Below are positions 8,337-16,922 of a stretch of DNA of 64,000 nucleotides, piece after piece. The notes beneath the pieces are model-generated. The model did not search any database and was not told where the DNA came from. It saw only the letters and a program-made list of their open reading frames with translations. This stretch comes from Schlegelella_A sp038231215 (GTDB lineage Bacteria > Pseudomonadota > Gammaproteobacteria > Burkholderiales > Burkholderiaceae_C): positions 62,001 through 126,000 of the forward strand of contig JBBRLS010000001.1 of assembly GCA_038231215.1 (NCBI GenBank), read 5' to 3'. The stretch's first letter is position 1. Every line of letters begins with the position of its first letter. The translations under genes and the position numbers were made by a program.

Positions 8337-8936
8337 CTAGGCGGGCGTCGCGGAGAGTGCTTGGCGGAGCGCCTTCAACAGTGCCGGGTCGACCGCGCCG
8401 AGCGTGTTGGTACGAGAGACGATCCGGCCTTCCGAATCGAGCAACTCGATGCTGCTGGAATGGTTGAACTCGCCATCCGCCAATCGCCGGTACTGGACGC
8501 CGAGCAGGGCAGCGACCTTGCGCGAGTTCGCCTCGTCGCTGCGCGCCAGGGTCCAGCGCGCGTCACAGCCGTGCGCCTCGGCCGTGCGCTTGAGCACGGC
8601 GACCGTGTCGCGGGCGGGGTCGAAGCTGACCATGAGGATTCGCACGCGCTCCCGCTCCGGCGGCGGCAGCCTGGCGACCGTTTGCCGGATCGTCTCGAAG
8701 ATCATCGGGCAGACCATCTGGCACGAGCTGTAGAACATGCTCGCCAGGACCGGCTGCCCGCGCAGCGATCCGAGCTCGAAGGCGTGCCCGTCCTGATCGG
8801 TCAGCGGCGGCTTCAGCTGGTAGATCGAGTTGCCGGGGAGAGCGGCGACGGTCGCGGCGGCGAGCGACGATCCGACGGATGCCATGCCCGCCAGGAAGAG
8901 CATGGCATCGCGGCGCGAAAACAGCTCGAACGTCAT
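8337..8936 (-). CDS. SCO1/SenC/PrrC-family copper chaperone or thiol protein
   Basis: 199 aa with a Tat-like or lipid-free signal (SRRDAMLFLAGMASVG). It has the thioredoxin-fold SCO signature: C72-x3-C76 (SSCQMVCP) and a distal histidine H159 (EFNHSSSIELL), the three copper ligands. SCO proteins load copper centres such as CuA of cytochrome oxidase or reduce their thiols; next to nirK it may serve the copper nitrite reductase. ATG at 8936 overlaps the stop of the upstream gene by 4 nt (ATGA). The name SenC here refers to the SCO family, not to selenoneine SenC. Confidence 0.85.
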   Translation of the reverse strand: MTFELFSRRDAMLFLAGMASVGSSLAAATVAALPGNSIYQLKPPLTDQDGHAFELGSLRGQPVLASMFYSSCQMVCPMIFETIRQTVARLPPPERERVRILMVSFDPARDTVAVLKRTAEAHGCDARWTLARSDEANSRKVAALLGVQYRRLADGEFNHSSSIELLDSEGRIVSRTNTLGAVDPALLKALRQALSATPA

Positions 8937-9763
8937 GGCAGTTTTTCCTCGAGAGGGCGGGCGCAGCGGAAGCCGAGCGAGCCGGTGGTGTCGGCGGCGC
9001 CGAGGGACGAGAGCAGCGCGATGCGCATCAGCACCGCGTAGCTGTCGCGGTCGAGGATGCTGATGGCGCCGGCGCCGCAGAACTTCAGCGTGTCGGGGTC
9101 GCCCTGGGTGCGGCTGTCGCCGGCGACGAACAGGGCGTTGAAGTCCTCGACCCATTCCCAGACGACACCGTGGAGGTCGCTCACGCCATAGGCGTTGCGC
9201 GCGCCACCGACTGCCGGGAGGTGGGCTTCGGTCGGCCGCTCGTACCAGGCGAGGATGCGTCGCCGCCACTGCGGGTCGGCACGCGCATCGCGCCGGTGGT
9301 CGTCGGCGGCTGCCGCGTATTCCCATTCCAGCCAGGTCGGAAGCCGGGCGTTCTCGCTTTCGCAGAATGCCTTGGCCGCGAACCAGCTGACGTTGGTGAC
9401 CGGCCGATAGGCGTCGCTTTCGTCGACCAGCACGGTCGGCGTTTTCCAGTCGAGGAGATAGCGCTTGTCGGCGAATACCTCGGGCGCCCGGCCGCGCTGC
9501 CAGTCGGGATGCGCGTCGACGAACACCAAAAACTCGCCCGCCGTGACCGGCGTCTTGCGCAAGGAGAAGCTCGCGATCTCGACCGGCACCGCCACATCGG
9601 CAAGCGGCCCTTGCGGCAGCACGCTGACGAAGGCGCCGCCGTCGATCGCCACGTAGTCGGCGGCACCCGCGCTCGCGCAAGCCACGACGGCGGCCACGAC
9701 CAGCACGCAGCTGAACCGCCGGCTTCGCCGCTCGCGCCGCGGGATCGTGTCGACGGCAGACAT
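8933..9763 (-). CDS. SUMF1/FGE-fold protein, NirV-like
   Basis: 276 aa with an N-terminal signal segment (RRFSCVLVVAAVVACASAGA) and a formylglycine-generating-enzyme fold: YVAIDGGAF, KTPVTAGEFLVFVD, LPTWLEWEYAAAA, DLHGVVWEWVEDF and a C-terminal GSLGFRCAR. Exported FGE-like proteins encoded directly after nirK are called NirV; their role in nitrite reduction is not settled. It starts 22 nt after the nirK stop and overlaps sco by 4 nt, so the three are one operon. Whether it still has FGE or oxygenase activity cannot be judged from sequence alone. Confidence 0.75.
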   Translation of the reverse strand: MSAVDTIPRRERRSRRFSCVLVVAAVVACASAGAADYVAIDGGAFVSVLPQGPLADVAVPVEIASFSLRKTPVTAGEFLVFVDAHPDWQRGRAPEVFADKRYLLDWKTPTVLVDESDAYRPVTNVSWFAAKAFCESENARLPTWLEWEYAAAADDHRRDARADPQWRRRILAWYERPTEAHLPAVGGARNAYGVSDLHGVVWEWVEDFNALFVAGDSRTQGDPDTLKFCGAGAISILDRDSYAVLMRIALLSSLGAADTTGSLGFRCARPLEEKLP

Positions 9764-9785
9764 GCGTGGCTTGCGCCGTGTGCGA

Positions 9786-11288
9786 TCAGTGGGTCGGCGC
9801 GGCGGCCGGTGCGGCGTTGGCGCGCTGCGCCTTCACGTCCTCGGTCGAGATGCGACCGCCCGGGTTGCCCCAGGTGTTCAGCACGTAGGTGAGGATGTTG
9901 GCGATGGCATCGTCGTTGAGCTGCGTCATCGGCGGCATCACCGAGTCGTACTCGTGGCCGTTGACCGTCACCTTTCCGTTCAGGCCGCGCAGGACGATGG
10001 CCACGGCGCGCTTGAGGTCGGCGGCGAGATAGTCCGACTTGGCCAAGGGCGGAAACACCCCCGGCAAGCCGGCGCCATTGGCCTGGTGGCACACCGAACA
10101 GGTGCCCGCGAACAAGGCCTGCCCGGCCTGGACCTGATCGTCCACGGACAGCGTTCCCTTCGCGGCGGCTTCGGTGGCCTTGGTCACTGCGACGAGATTG
10201 GGCCCGGCACGGTCGCCGAGATAGACCGAGTCGAGTTCCTTGCCGGAATAGATCGCCTTGTTCGGCGCGCCGTCGACCTTGAGGATGGCCAGCGCGCCCT
10301 TGTTGAAAGCGCGAAAGATGGAGTGATCGACGAGCACGTAGCTTCCCGGCACATGGGTGCGGAACTCGGCGATCGCCGCGCCGCCGGCTGGTATCAATGT
10401 CGTCTGCACGTTGGTCTGCACGTTCGTGCCGCCTTCGAAGCGAACCTTGTCGAAGATCGCGCCGATGACGTGGAAACTCGACACCAGGTTGGGGCCGCCG
10501 TTGCCGACGAACAGCCGCACCGTCTCGTTGACGTTGGCCTTGAGCGCCTTGTCGCCGGTCAGCGAACCTTCGGACCCGTTGAAGAGCACATACGTCGCGC
10601 GCTCGTCGATCGCCTTTTCCATGTCGAAGGGCTGGTTGCCCTTCTCGCGGTAGCGGCCGGTCGTGTAGAAGTCGCCCTGCATCACGTAGTACTCGTGATC
10701 GACCTTCGGCAGACCCTGGGGTGGCTCGACCAGGATGAGCCCGTACATGCCGTTGGCGATGTGCATGCCCACCGGGGCGGTCGCGCAGTGGTAGACGTAG
10801 ATGCCTTCGTTGAGCGCCTTGAAGGTGAACTGCGACTCGTGACCCGGCGCCGTGAAGCTGGAGGCCGCGCCGCCGCCCGGCCCGGTGACGCCGTGCAGGT
10901 CGATGTTGTGCGGCATCTTGCTGCTCGGATGGTTCTTCAGGTGGAATTCCACCGTGTCGCCCTGGCGCACCCGGATGAAGCTGCCGGGGACGGAGCCGCC
11001 AAAGGTCCAGAAGGTGTAGTTCACGCCTTCGGAGATCTGCATTTCCTTCTCGACGACCTCGAGCTCGACGATCACCTTGGCCGGATAGTTGCGCGCCACC
11101 GGCGGCGGTACGTTCGGCGGGCTCGTCAGAACGGCATGGATCGGTGCGCCCCGCGGCGGGCCGAAGTCGCCGGGATTGCTATCGCGCGCGGCCGCACCTG
11201 CGGCAACTGGCGCCGAGATGGCGGCGAGCAACGCGATCAAGGCGGCGCTGTGCCGGATCTTCGCTTCGACGATGGCGGGGTGATTCAT
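9786..11288 (-). CDS. nirK: Copper nitrite reductase with C-terminal cytochrome c domain
   Basis: 500 aa, longer than two-domain NirK (about 340-380) because a class I cytochrome c is fused at the C-terminus (C397-SVC-H401). Reduces nitrite to NO in the periplasm. A signal peptide spans about residues 1-33. Type 1 copper ligands are H127, C168, H176 and M181 (HCATAPVGMHIANGM, the short AniA-type loop); type 2 ligands are H132, H167 and H322; the catalytic D130 and H273 are present. ATG 11288 is preferred to ATG 11348 because an FNR box covers the latter and the shorter protein begins with a clean signal sequence. The layout resembles the three-domain NirK of Ralstonia pickettii. Confidence 0.92.
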   Translation of the reverse strand: MNHPAIVEAKIRHSAALIALLAAISAPVAAGAAARDSNPGDFGPPRGAPIHAVLTSPPNVPPPVARNYPAKVIVELEVVEKEMQISEGVNYTFWTFGGSVPGSFIRVRQGDTVEFHLKNHPSSKMPHNIDLHGVTGPGGGAASSFTAPGHESQFTFKALNEGIYVYHCATAPVGMHIANGMYGLILVEPPQGLPKVDHEYYVMQGDFYTTGRYREKGNQPFDMEKAIDERATYVLFNGSEGSLTGDKALKANVNETVRLFVGNGGPNLVSSFHVIGAIFDKVRFEGGTNVQTNVQTTLIPAGGAAIAEFRTHVPGSYVLVDHSIFRAFNKGALAILKVDGAPNKAIYSGKELDSVYLGDRAGPNLVAVTKATEAAAKGTLSVDDQVQAGQALFAGTCSVCHQANGAGLPGVFPPLAKSDYLAADLKRAVAIVLRGLNGKVTVNGHEYDSVMPPMTQLNDDAIANILTYVLNTWGNPGGRISTEDVKAQRANAAPAAAPTH

Positions 11289-11320
11289 GGTGGCGCGTGC
11301 AGGAGGTGGAAGCCCGAGCG

Positions 11321-11361
11321 ACCATAGACCTCGGCGCCGAAACTGCATTGATGCGCATCAA
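11321..11361 (-). promoter_or_regulatory. FNR/Dnr-type promoter of nirK
   Basis: TTGATGCGCATCAA at 11348-11361 is a perfect 14-bp FNR-family palindrome (TTGAT-N4-ATCAA). On the minus strand a TATGGT -10-like hexamer lies at 11326-11321, 31 bp from the box centre, as in class II FNR promoters (box at -41.5). This predicts a start near 11313 and a leader of about 25 nt before ATG 11288. It implies induction of nirK-nirV-sco by low oxygen or NO. Confidence 0.8.
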
Positions 11362-11390
11362 GCCGCGCCGATGTCGCTCGGCATTTCGGC

Positions 11391-11825
11391 TCAGCGCTGC
11401 GTTGCCCGGCGGCGCACGCAGTCGATGTAAGCCTCGCCGTCGGGCGGCCGGCCGCTGCGCTGCGACTCCCAGAGCATCCGCCCCAGGCACTCCATCGCCT
11501 CGTGCTGGGCCGCGTGCATCGAGCCCAGGTGTGCCGCGAGCAACTGGCAGGCCTGGCGGATGCCGCGCGGCTGGTCGATGGACACCTGCTCGCTGATCGA
11601 GAGATGCATCGACAGGTGCAGGAACGGATTCTCGCGGCCGCTTTCCGGCGCATAGACGGCAGCGCGCGCCGTGTCGGCATCGGCGAGGTCGGCCGCGTAC
11701 TCGGGGTGCGCGGCGATCCAGTCGGCGGCGATCGTCTCCAGCGGCGTCAGCAGCAGGCCCTGGGCGCGCTTCTTCCCGGTCTCGACGAAGAAGCCGCGCA
11801 CGTCATCGGAAGAGGGCGCGAACAT
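11391..11825 (-). CDS. DUF1841 family protein
   Basis: 144 aa. It shows the hallmarks of DUF1841, a family of unknown function common in beta- and gammaproteobacteria: N-terminal MFAPSSDDVRGFFVETGKK, LTPLETIAADWIAAHPEY, ENPFLHLSMHLSISEQ and SIDQPRGIRQ. ATG 11825 is chosen over an upstream in-frame codon because it matches the family N-terminus. It is soluble, with no signal or membrane segment. It lies upstream of nirK on the same strand, but the FNR promoter in the 102-nt gap separates them. Confidence 0.85.
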   Translation of the reverse strand: MFAPSSDDVRGFFVETGKKRAQGLLLTPLETIAADWIAAHPEYAADLADADTARAAVYAPESGRENPFLHLSMHLSISEQVSIDQPRGIRQACQLLAAHLGSMHAAQHEAMECLGRMLWESQRSGRPPDGEAYIDCVRRRATQR

Positions 11826-11952
11826 GGAACGATTGTCGGGCCGGTGTTCAGCCGGCGCGAACGCGGCCGACGAATCCCTTGATGCCTGCACGCCTCGCGC
11901 TGCCCACAATCAAGTCGTTGCCTTCTCAAGGCCGGAGCACCCGGCCGCTCCC

Positions 11953-12528
11953 ATGAACGTCACGACCGAACAGCTCTTCGACAACGCCCGCACGCAGAAC
12001 GGCTTCACCGCCGAACCGGTGCCCGAAGCCAGGCTTCGCCAGCTCTACGACATGATGAAGTGGGGCCCGACCTCGGCCAACTGCTCGCCTGCGCGCATCA
12101 TCTTCGTGCGCTCGCCCGAAGCCAAGGAAAAGCTGCTCGCCGGCATGTCGCCCGGCAACCTCGAGAAGACCAAAGCCGCGCCGGTGACGGCGATCATCGG
12201 CATGGACATGGCGTTCTACGAAAAGCTGCCCTTCCTCTTTCCGCACGCCGATGCCAAGTCCTGGTTCGTCGGCAAAAGGGAATTCGCCGACACGACGGCG
12301 TTTCGCAACTCCAGCCTGCAGGGCGGCTATTTCATTGTCGCGGCGCGCGCACTCGGCATCGACTGCGGGCCCATGAGCGGCTTCGACGGCGCCGTGATCG
12401 ACGCCGCCTTCTGGGCCGGCACCGAGGTCAAGACCAACTTCATCTGCAACCTCGGCCGCGGCGACCCGGCCAAGGTGTTCGCGCGCAGCCCGCGCTTCAC
12501 GTTCGAAGAGGCCTGCCGGATCGAGTAG
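11953..12528 (+). CDS. RutE/HadB-like nitroreductase-family protein (malonic semialdehyde reductase type)
   Basis: 191 aa, FMN-dependent nitroreductase superfamily. The segments MMKWGPTSANCSPARIIFVRS, GGYFIVAARALGIDCGPMSGFD and FICNLGRGDP match the RutE subgroup, which reduces malonic semialdehyde to 3-hydroxypropionate in pyrimidine breakdown. No other rut genes are nearby, so it may act on another aldehyde, nitro compound or quinone. It is transcribed divergently from the DUF1841 gene across a 127-nt gap and converges on kefC with 4 nt between stops. Confidence 0.8.
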   Translation: MNVTTEQLFDNARTQNGFTAEPVPEARLRQLYDMMKWGPTSANCSPARIIFVRSPEAKEKLLAGMSPGNLEKTKAAPVTAIIGMDMAFYEKLPFLFPHADAKSWFVGKREFADTTAFRNSSLQGGYFIVAARALGIDCGPMSGFDGAVIDAAFWAGTEVKTNFICNLGRGDPAKVFARSPRFTFEEACRIE

Positions 12529-12532
12529 GGCC

Positions 12533-14368
12533 TCAGGAGGGCGGCGGGTCGGCGCTCCAGCCGGCGCGCGCCTGCCGCTCCTCTGCCTGCTGGCGCTCGA
12601 TCGCGAACAGCTCCTCGAGCTGCTGGCGACCTTGCTTGGCGGCGGCGATCAGGCGTGCCTCGTCCTTGCGGTGCGGCGCCAGCGCCGCGAGCTGGGCCAC
12701 GTTGTGGCTGCGAAAGCGCAGCGCCAGGTTTCTCGCCTGGTGCGGCTGCCAGCCCAGCGTCTCGAGCGCGCTGCGCGCCGTCATCAGCGCCGAGTCGAGC
12801 GTCTCGCGCTCGATCATCGTCACGCCCAGCTCGTGGAGTTCGAAGTAGTGCTGGACGTTGCGCGCCCGCGCGACGATGGTGATGTCGGGAAAGTTCTCGC
12901 GGATCATCCTGGCGCATTCGACGCTTTGCAGGGTGTCGTCGATGGCGAGGACGAGCAGCTTCGCCTTGTCGGCGCCCGCGGTGCGCATCAGGTCGAGGCG
13001 CGTCGCGTCGCCGTAGAACACCGGCCAGCCGAACTTGCGCAGCGCCTCGATCGCCTCGGCGTCGTGGTCGAGCACGGTCGGCTTGATGCCGTTGGCGTAG
13101 AGCACGCGGCCGACGATCTGTCCGTAGCGGCCGAAGCCGGCGATGATGACCGGCGCGTTCTGCAGATCCTTCAGCTCGTCGACCGAGGCGTTGCGCTTCG
13201 AGCCGGCGAGCAGCGGGATCCACCAGCGGTCGGCGGCAACCAGCAGCAGCGGCGTCAGCAGCATCGAGATGGCGACCGCCGCGACGAGGAACGACGAGAC
13301 CGGCGCCGAGATCACGCCGGCCTGCGCCGCGGTCTGGAAGACGACGAAGCCGAACTCGCCGCCTTGCGCGAGCAGGATGATGAAGACCGGCCGTTCGATC
13401 TTCGGGATCGGCATGGTGCGCGCCATCGCCCAGAGCACCAGCGCCTTGACGGTGAGGAAGGCGATGACGACGCCGGCGATCAGCAGCGGCTGCCGCAGCA
13501 CGACCGCGAAGTCGATGCTCATGCCGACGGCGATGAAGAAGAGGCCGAGCAGCAGGCCCTTGAAGGGCTCGATGTCGGTCTCGAGCTCGCGCCGGTATTC
13601 GCTTTCTGCGAGCAGCACGCCGGCGAGGAAGGCGCCGAGCGCCATCGACAGCCCGACCATGTTCATCAACGCCGCCGTCGCGACGACGAGCAGCAGCGAG
13701 GCCGCGGTGAAGATCTCGGGCGTGTCGCTCAGCGCGATCCAGCGCAGCATCGGCCGCAGCAGCAACCGCCCGCCGAGGATGACGACGGCGATCGTGCCGA
13801 TCGCCTTGACCGGGCCGAGCCAGCCGCTGCCGGAGTCCTCGTGGCCGCTGCCGATGACGAGAAAGGGCAGCAGGGCAATGATCGGAATGGTGGCGATGTC
13901 CTGCAGCAGCGAGACGCTGAGGATGCTTTCACCCGAGGTCGTTGCCATCATGTTGCGTTCGGCGAGGACGCCGAGGCCGATCGCCGTCGACGACATGGCC
14001 AGGCCGATCGCGGCGACGGTGGCGAGTCGCCAGTCGCTGCTGAACGCCAGGGCTGCCCCGGCGAGCAAGGCCGCCGAGCCGAAGAGCTGCACGCTGCCCC
14101 AGCCGAAGATCGGCTTTCTCAGCGACCAGAGGCGTTGCGGCTCGAGCTCGAGGCCGACGAGGAACAGCATCAGCACGACACCGAATTCGGCGAACTGCAG
14201 CATCTGCTGCGGGTCGGTGACGAACTTCAAGCCCCAGGGTCCGATGAGGATGCCCGCCGCGAGATAGCCGATGATCGAGCCGAGGCGCAAAAACCTGGCC
14301 ACCGGCACCGCGAACACCGCAGCGGCGAGGTAGACGAGCAGGCCGGTAAGCCAGGAGCCGTGTTCCAT
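12533..14368 (-). CDS. kefC: Glutathione-regulated potassium efflux antiporter, KefC/KefB type
   Basis: 611 aa, close to E. coli KefC (620). About twelve hydrophobic helices form the CPA2 antiporter domain (residues 1-390; GSIIGYLAAGILIGPWGLK, SSTAIGLGVLAE, LLQDIATIPIIALLPF), followed by a cytosolic RCK/TrkA-N domain with the nucleotide-binding loop VIIAGFGRYGQIVGRVL and a KGR-rich tail. It exchanges K+ for H+ and is gated by glutathione adducts in the model system. ATG 14368 shares one base with the stop of the upstream kefF-like gene, a TGATG junction that suggests coupled synthesis. The open frame upstream of this start is a shadow. Confidence 0.88.
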   Translation of the reverse strand: MEHGSWLTGLLVYLAAAVFAVPVARFLRLGSIIGYLAAGILIGPWGLKFVTDPQQMLQFAEFGVVLMLFLVGLELEPQRLWSLRKPIFGWGSVQLFGSAALLAGAALAFSSDWRLATVAAIGLAMSSTAIGLGVLAERNMMATTSGESILSVSLLQDIATIPIIALLPFLVIGSGHEDSGSGWLGPVKAIGTIAVVILGGRLLLRPMLRWIALSDTPEIFTAASLLLVVATAALMNMVGLSMALGAFLAGVLLAESEYRRELETDIEPFKGLLLGLFFIAVGMSIDFAVVLRQPLLIAGVVIAFLTVKALVLWAMARTMPIPKIERPVFIILLAQGGEFGFVVFQTAAQAGVISAPVSSFLVAAVAISMLLTPLLLVAADRWWIPLLAGSKRNASVDELKDLQNAPVIIAGFGRYGQIVGRVLYANGIKPTVLDHDAEAIEALRKFGWPVFYGDATRLDLMRTAGADKAKLLVLAIDDTLQSVECARMIRENFPDITIVARARNVQHYFELHELGVTMIERETLDSALMTARSALETLGWQPHQARNLALRFRSHNVAQLAALAPHRKDEARLIAAAKQGRQQLEELFAIERQQAEERQARAGWSADPPPS

Positions 14369-15048
14369 CAGCCCGCCGCTTCCATGACGTTTTCCATCGG
14401 CCGTGCCGTCAGCGGCACGACACAGTCCACGCATTGCTCGACATCGTCGAGCTCGGGCCATCGCGGATAGTTGGCGAGCTGCTTCGCGTAGGTCGCGGCA
14501 TGCGCGCCGATCTCGCTCTCGCTCGCCTTGTGCGCGCCGTGCAGCATGAGCGGTGGCAAAAAGCGCATGCCGCAGAGCGCGGCCGTCTGTTCGTAGGGCG
14601 GCAGGAAGGCGTCGAAGAAGTAACGGTTGTAGCTGTCGGGGCGATACGAATCCTCCGGTCCGCCGGTCGTCGCGGCCAGCCACAGGTCCTTGCCGCGCAG
14701 CGCCGCGCCGCCCGGCCCGTAGGCCCAGCCGAAGGCGAGCACCTCGTCGACCCAGAGCTTGAGCAGCGGCGGCATGCCGTACCAGTGGATCGGCTGCTGC
14801 CAGACGACGAGCCGCGCGGCGGTCAGGGCGGCCTGCTCGGCGGCGATGTCGATCAGGTAGTCGGGATAGAGCGCATAAAGGTCGCGAACCTCGATACGGC
14901 CCGGCGGCAGCACTTCCTGCAGCGACTTCGCTTCGAGCAGCATGCGCCGGTTGGCGCGCGACTGCTCCAGCTCAGGGTGGGCGACGAGGACGAGGATCTC
15001 GGCACCGAGGTTCGGTGGCGCCGACGGAAGCGCGGCTGTTTCGGCCAT
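14368..15048 (-). CDS. kefF: KefF-like NAD(P)H quinone oxidoreductase, ancillary subunit of KefC
   Basis: 226 aa flavodoxin-fold protein of the NQO/KefF family: EILVLVAHPELEQSRANRRML, VVWQQPIHWYGMPPLLKLWVDEVLAFGWAYG and LWLAATTGGPEDSY are the family landmarks. KefF binds FMN and activates KefC. It is longer than E. coli KefF (176 aa) at both ends. It is directly upstream of kefC with a 1-nt overlap, which fixes the assignment. ATG 15048 follows a 102-nt divergent promoter region shared with the ParA-like gene. Confidence 0.82.
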   Translation of the reverse strand: MAETAALPSAPPNLGAEILVLVAHPELEQSRANRRMLLEAKSLQEVLPPGRIEVRDLYALYPDYLIDIAAEQAALTAARLVVWQQPIHWYGMPPLLKLWVDEVLAFGWAYGPGGAALRGKDLWLAATTGGPEDSYRPDSYNRYFFDAFLPPYEQTAALCGMRFLPPLMLHGAHKASESEIGAHAATYAKQLANYPRWPELDDVEQCVDCVVPLTARPMENVMEAAG

Positions 15049-15150
15049 GAGCGGTCTCGCTGGTGGGATGGCGCTGGTAACTCGGGATGGCGTCGAAGCG
15101 CCGGGCGCCGCTAACATAACCGCAAAACCAAAAACGCACGGAGGGCCGAC

Positions 15151-15765
15151 ATGCCGGTGATCGTGGTCGCCAATCCCAAGGGTGGCGTAGGCAAGACGAC
15201 GCTCTCGACCAACCTGGCGGGCTATCTCGCTTCGCGCGGCCGCGCCGTCATGCTGGGCGATGTCGACCGCCAGCAATCCTCGCGCACCTGGCTCGACCAC
15301 CGGCCCGCCGGCCTGCCGAAGATCAGCGCCTGGGAAACGACGCAGGGCGACGTCGTGCGCCCGCCCAAGGGCACCACCCACGTCGTGCTCGATACGCCGG
15401 CAGGGCTGCACGGCAAGCGGCTCAACGAGGTGATGAAACTTGCCGACAAGGTGCTGATTCCGCTGCAGCCGAGCATCTTCGACATCAACGCGACGCACGA
15501 TTTCATCGGCCAGTTGCTCGCCCACCGTCGCAGCGCCAGTGTGCAGATCGCCGTCGTCGGCACGCGCACGCGCGAAGGCACGATCTCGACCGACCAGCTG
15601 CGCAACTTTCTCGAGTCGGTGCGCGTGCCGCTGCTCGGCTTTCTGCGCGACACGCAGAACTACGTCCACCTCGCTGCGCACGGCCTCACGCTCTGGGACG
15701 TCTCGTCGGTCCGCTTCGAGCGCGACCGCGAGCAGTGGGAACCGATCATCGTCTGGGTCAATTGA
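15151..15765 (+). CDS. Orphan ParA-family ATPase
   Basis: 204 aa, small ParA with no N-terminal DNA-binding extension. Deviant Walker A is PKGGVGKTTLSTNLA (residues 9-23); Walker B-like HVVLDTPAGLHGK. A good Shine-Dalgarno, GGAGGG (15140-15145), sits 5 nt before ATG. No parB partner or parS array is seen, so chromosome or plasmid partition is unlikely; such orphans often position other cargo. It is immediately followed (TGA-ATG adjoining) by the MaoC-like gene and then a two-component pair, implying one transcript. Confidence 0.8.
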   Translation: MPVIVVANPKGGVGKTTLSTNLAGYLASRGRAVMLGDVDRQQSSRTWLDHRPAGLPKISAWETTQGDVVRPPKGTTHVVLDTPAGLHGKRLNEVMKLADKVLIPLQPSIFDINATHDFIGQLLAHRRSASVQIAVVGTRTREGTISTDQLRNFLESVRVPLLGFLRDTQNYVHLAAHGLTLWDVSSVRFERDREQWEPIIVWVN

Positions 15766-16218
15766 ATGCGAAGCTTCGCGACGCTCGCCGAGCTCGAGCC
15801 GATGGTCGGCGAAGAGATCGCCGTCAGCGACTGGATCGAGGTCACGCAGGAGCGCATCCAGCTTTTTGCGGACGCCACCGGCGACCATCAGTGGATTCAT
15901 CTCGATCCTGAACGTGCGAAGGCAGGCCCTTTCGGCAAGACGATCGCGCACGGCTTTTTCACGCTGTCGCTGCTGCCCGAGATGAGTGCCCACGCCTTCG
16001 AGGTGCGCGACACGCGCATGGGCGTCAATTACGGACTGAACCGGGTACGCTTCCCGGCTCCAGTGCCCAGCGGCAGCCGGCTGCGCGGCCGCTTCAAGCT
16101 GCTCGCCTACGAGCCGCTCGAAGGCGGCGCGCAGATCACCATGGAAGTGAAGATGGAACGAGAAGGATCCGACAAGCCGGTCTGCGTCGCCGAATCGGTT
16201 GCGAGGCGGTACACATGA
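15766..16218 (+). CDS. MaoC-like (R)-hydratase domain protein
   Basis: 150 aa hot-dog-fold protein of the MaoC/NodN type. The hydratase motif is seen as FADATGDHQWIHLDPERAKAGPFGKTIAHGFFTLSLL, containing the conserved Asp and His of (R)-specific enoyl-CoA hydratases. Likely acts on an acyl-CoA or a related acyl substrate; the exact one is unknown. Its ATG abuts the stop of the ParA-like gene and its own end overlaps the response regulator by 4 nt (ATGA). Confidence 0.8.
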   Translation: MRSFATLAELEPMVGEEIAVSDWIEVTQERIQLFADATGDHQWIHLDPERAKAGPFGKTIAHGFFTLSLLPEMSAHAFEVRDTRMGVNYGLNRVRFPAPVPSGSRLRGRFKLLAYEPLEGGAQITMEVKMEREGSDKPVCVAESVARRYT

Positions 16219-16922
16219 GAGTCCTCCTCATCGACGATCACCCATTGATCCTGACGGCGTTGCAGAACGTCATCCAGGGCATCGGCAACCACGTCTCGGT
16301 GGTCGGCGTCGGCGGCGCACGCGCGGCGCGCGAAGCGCTGGCGGCCGGCGACGGCGGCTTCGACCTGATGCTGCTCGACCTTCGCCTCGGCGACGCCGAC
16401 GGCTTCGAGCTGCTTGCCGAGTTGCGCGCCGCCTGGCCGGCGGTGCCGGTGGTCGTCGTCTCGGCCTCGGACCGCAGCGCCGACGTGATCCGCGCCATCG
16501 ACCTCGGCGCCATGGGCTTCGTCCCCAAGCGCGCCAGCAACGAGACCCTGCAGGAAGCGCTGCTCGTCGTCATGCAGGGCGGCATCTACGTGCCGCCGAT
16601 GACGATGCGCAGCGAAGGCGTTCCGTCCGAGACAGAGGCAACCCATCCGATGCACCCCCCGGCCCCGCCGCCGGCCGCCGCGCTCGCCGCCTTCAAGCTG
16701 ACGCCGCGTCAGACCGATGTGCTCGGCCTGCTGTTGCGCGGCCTCTCGAACAAGCTGATCGCGCGCGAGCTCAACCTCTCCGTCGAGACGGTCAAGGATC
16801 ACGTCGCCGCAGTGCTGCGCGCGCTCAACGTCAACTCGCGTACCCAGGCCGTGCTCGCCGTGGGCCAGATGTCGAGCCAGGGCGGCATCGCACCATGGGC
16901 ACCGCGTCCCCCGTCATCCTGA
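16215..16922 (+). CDS. LuxR-family (NarL/FixJ type) DNA-binding response regulator
   Basis: 235 aa. The receiver domain (1-120) has the acidic pair at D7/D8, phospho-acceptor D55 (LMLLDLRLGD) and the conserved lysine in FVPKRAS. After a Pro/Ala linker (139-160) comes a LuxR-type HTH (LTPRQTDVLGLLLRGLSNKLIARELNLSVETVKDHV). It overlaps the preceding gene by 4 nt and the following histidine kinase by 28 nt, so the pair is almost surely cognate. The stimulus and target genes are not evident. Confidence 0.88.
   Translation: MRVLLIDDHPLILTALQNVIQGIGNHVSVVGVGGARAAREALAAGDGGFDLMLLDLRLGDADGFELLAELRAAWPAVPVVVVSASDRSADVIRAIDLGAMGFVPKRASNETLQEALLVVMQGGIYVPPMTMRSEGVPSETEATHPMHPPAPPPAAALAAFKLTPRQTDVLGLLLRGLSNKLIARELNLSVETVKDHVAAVLRALNVNSRTQAVLAVGQMSSQGGIAPWAPRPPSS

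Noticed and set aside
11289..11348. Longer nirK starting at ATG 11348
   Set aside because: The FNR box at 11348-11361 and the -10 element at 11326-11321 lie within or over that extension, and the shorter form starts with a signal peptide.
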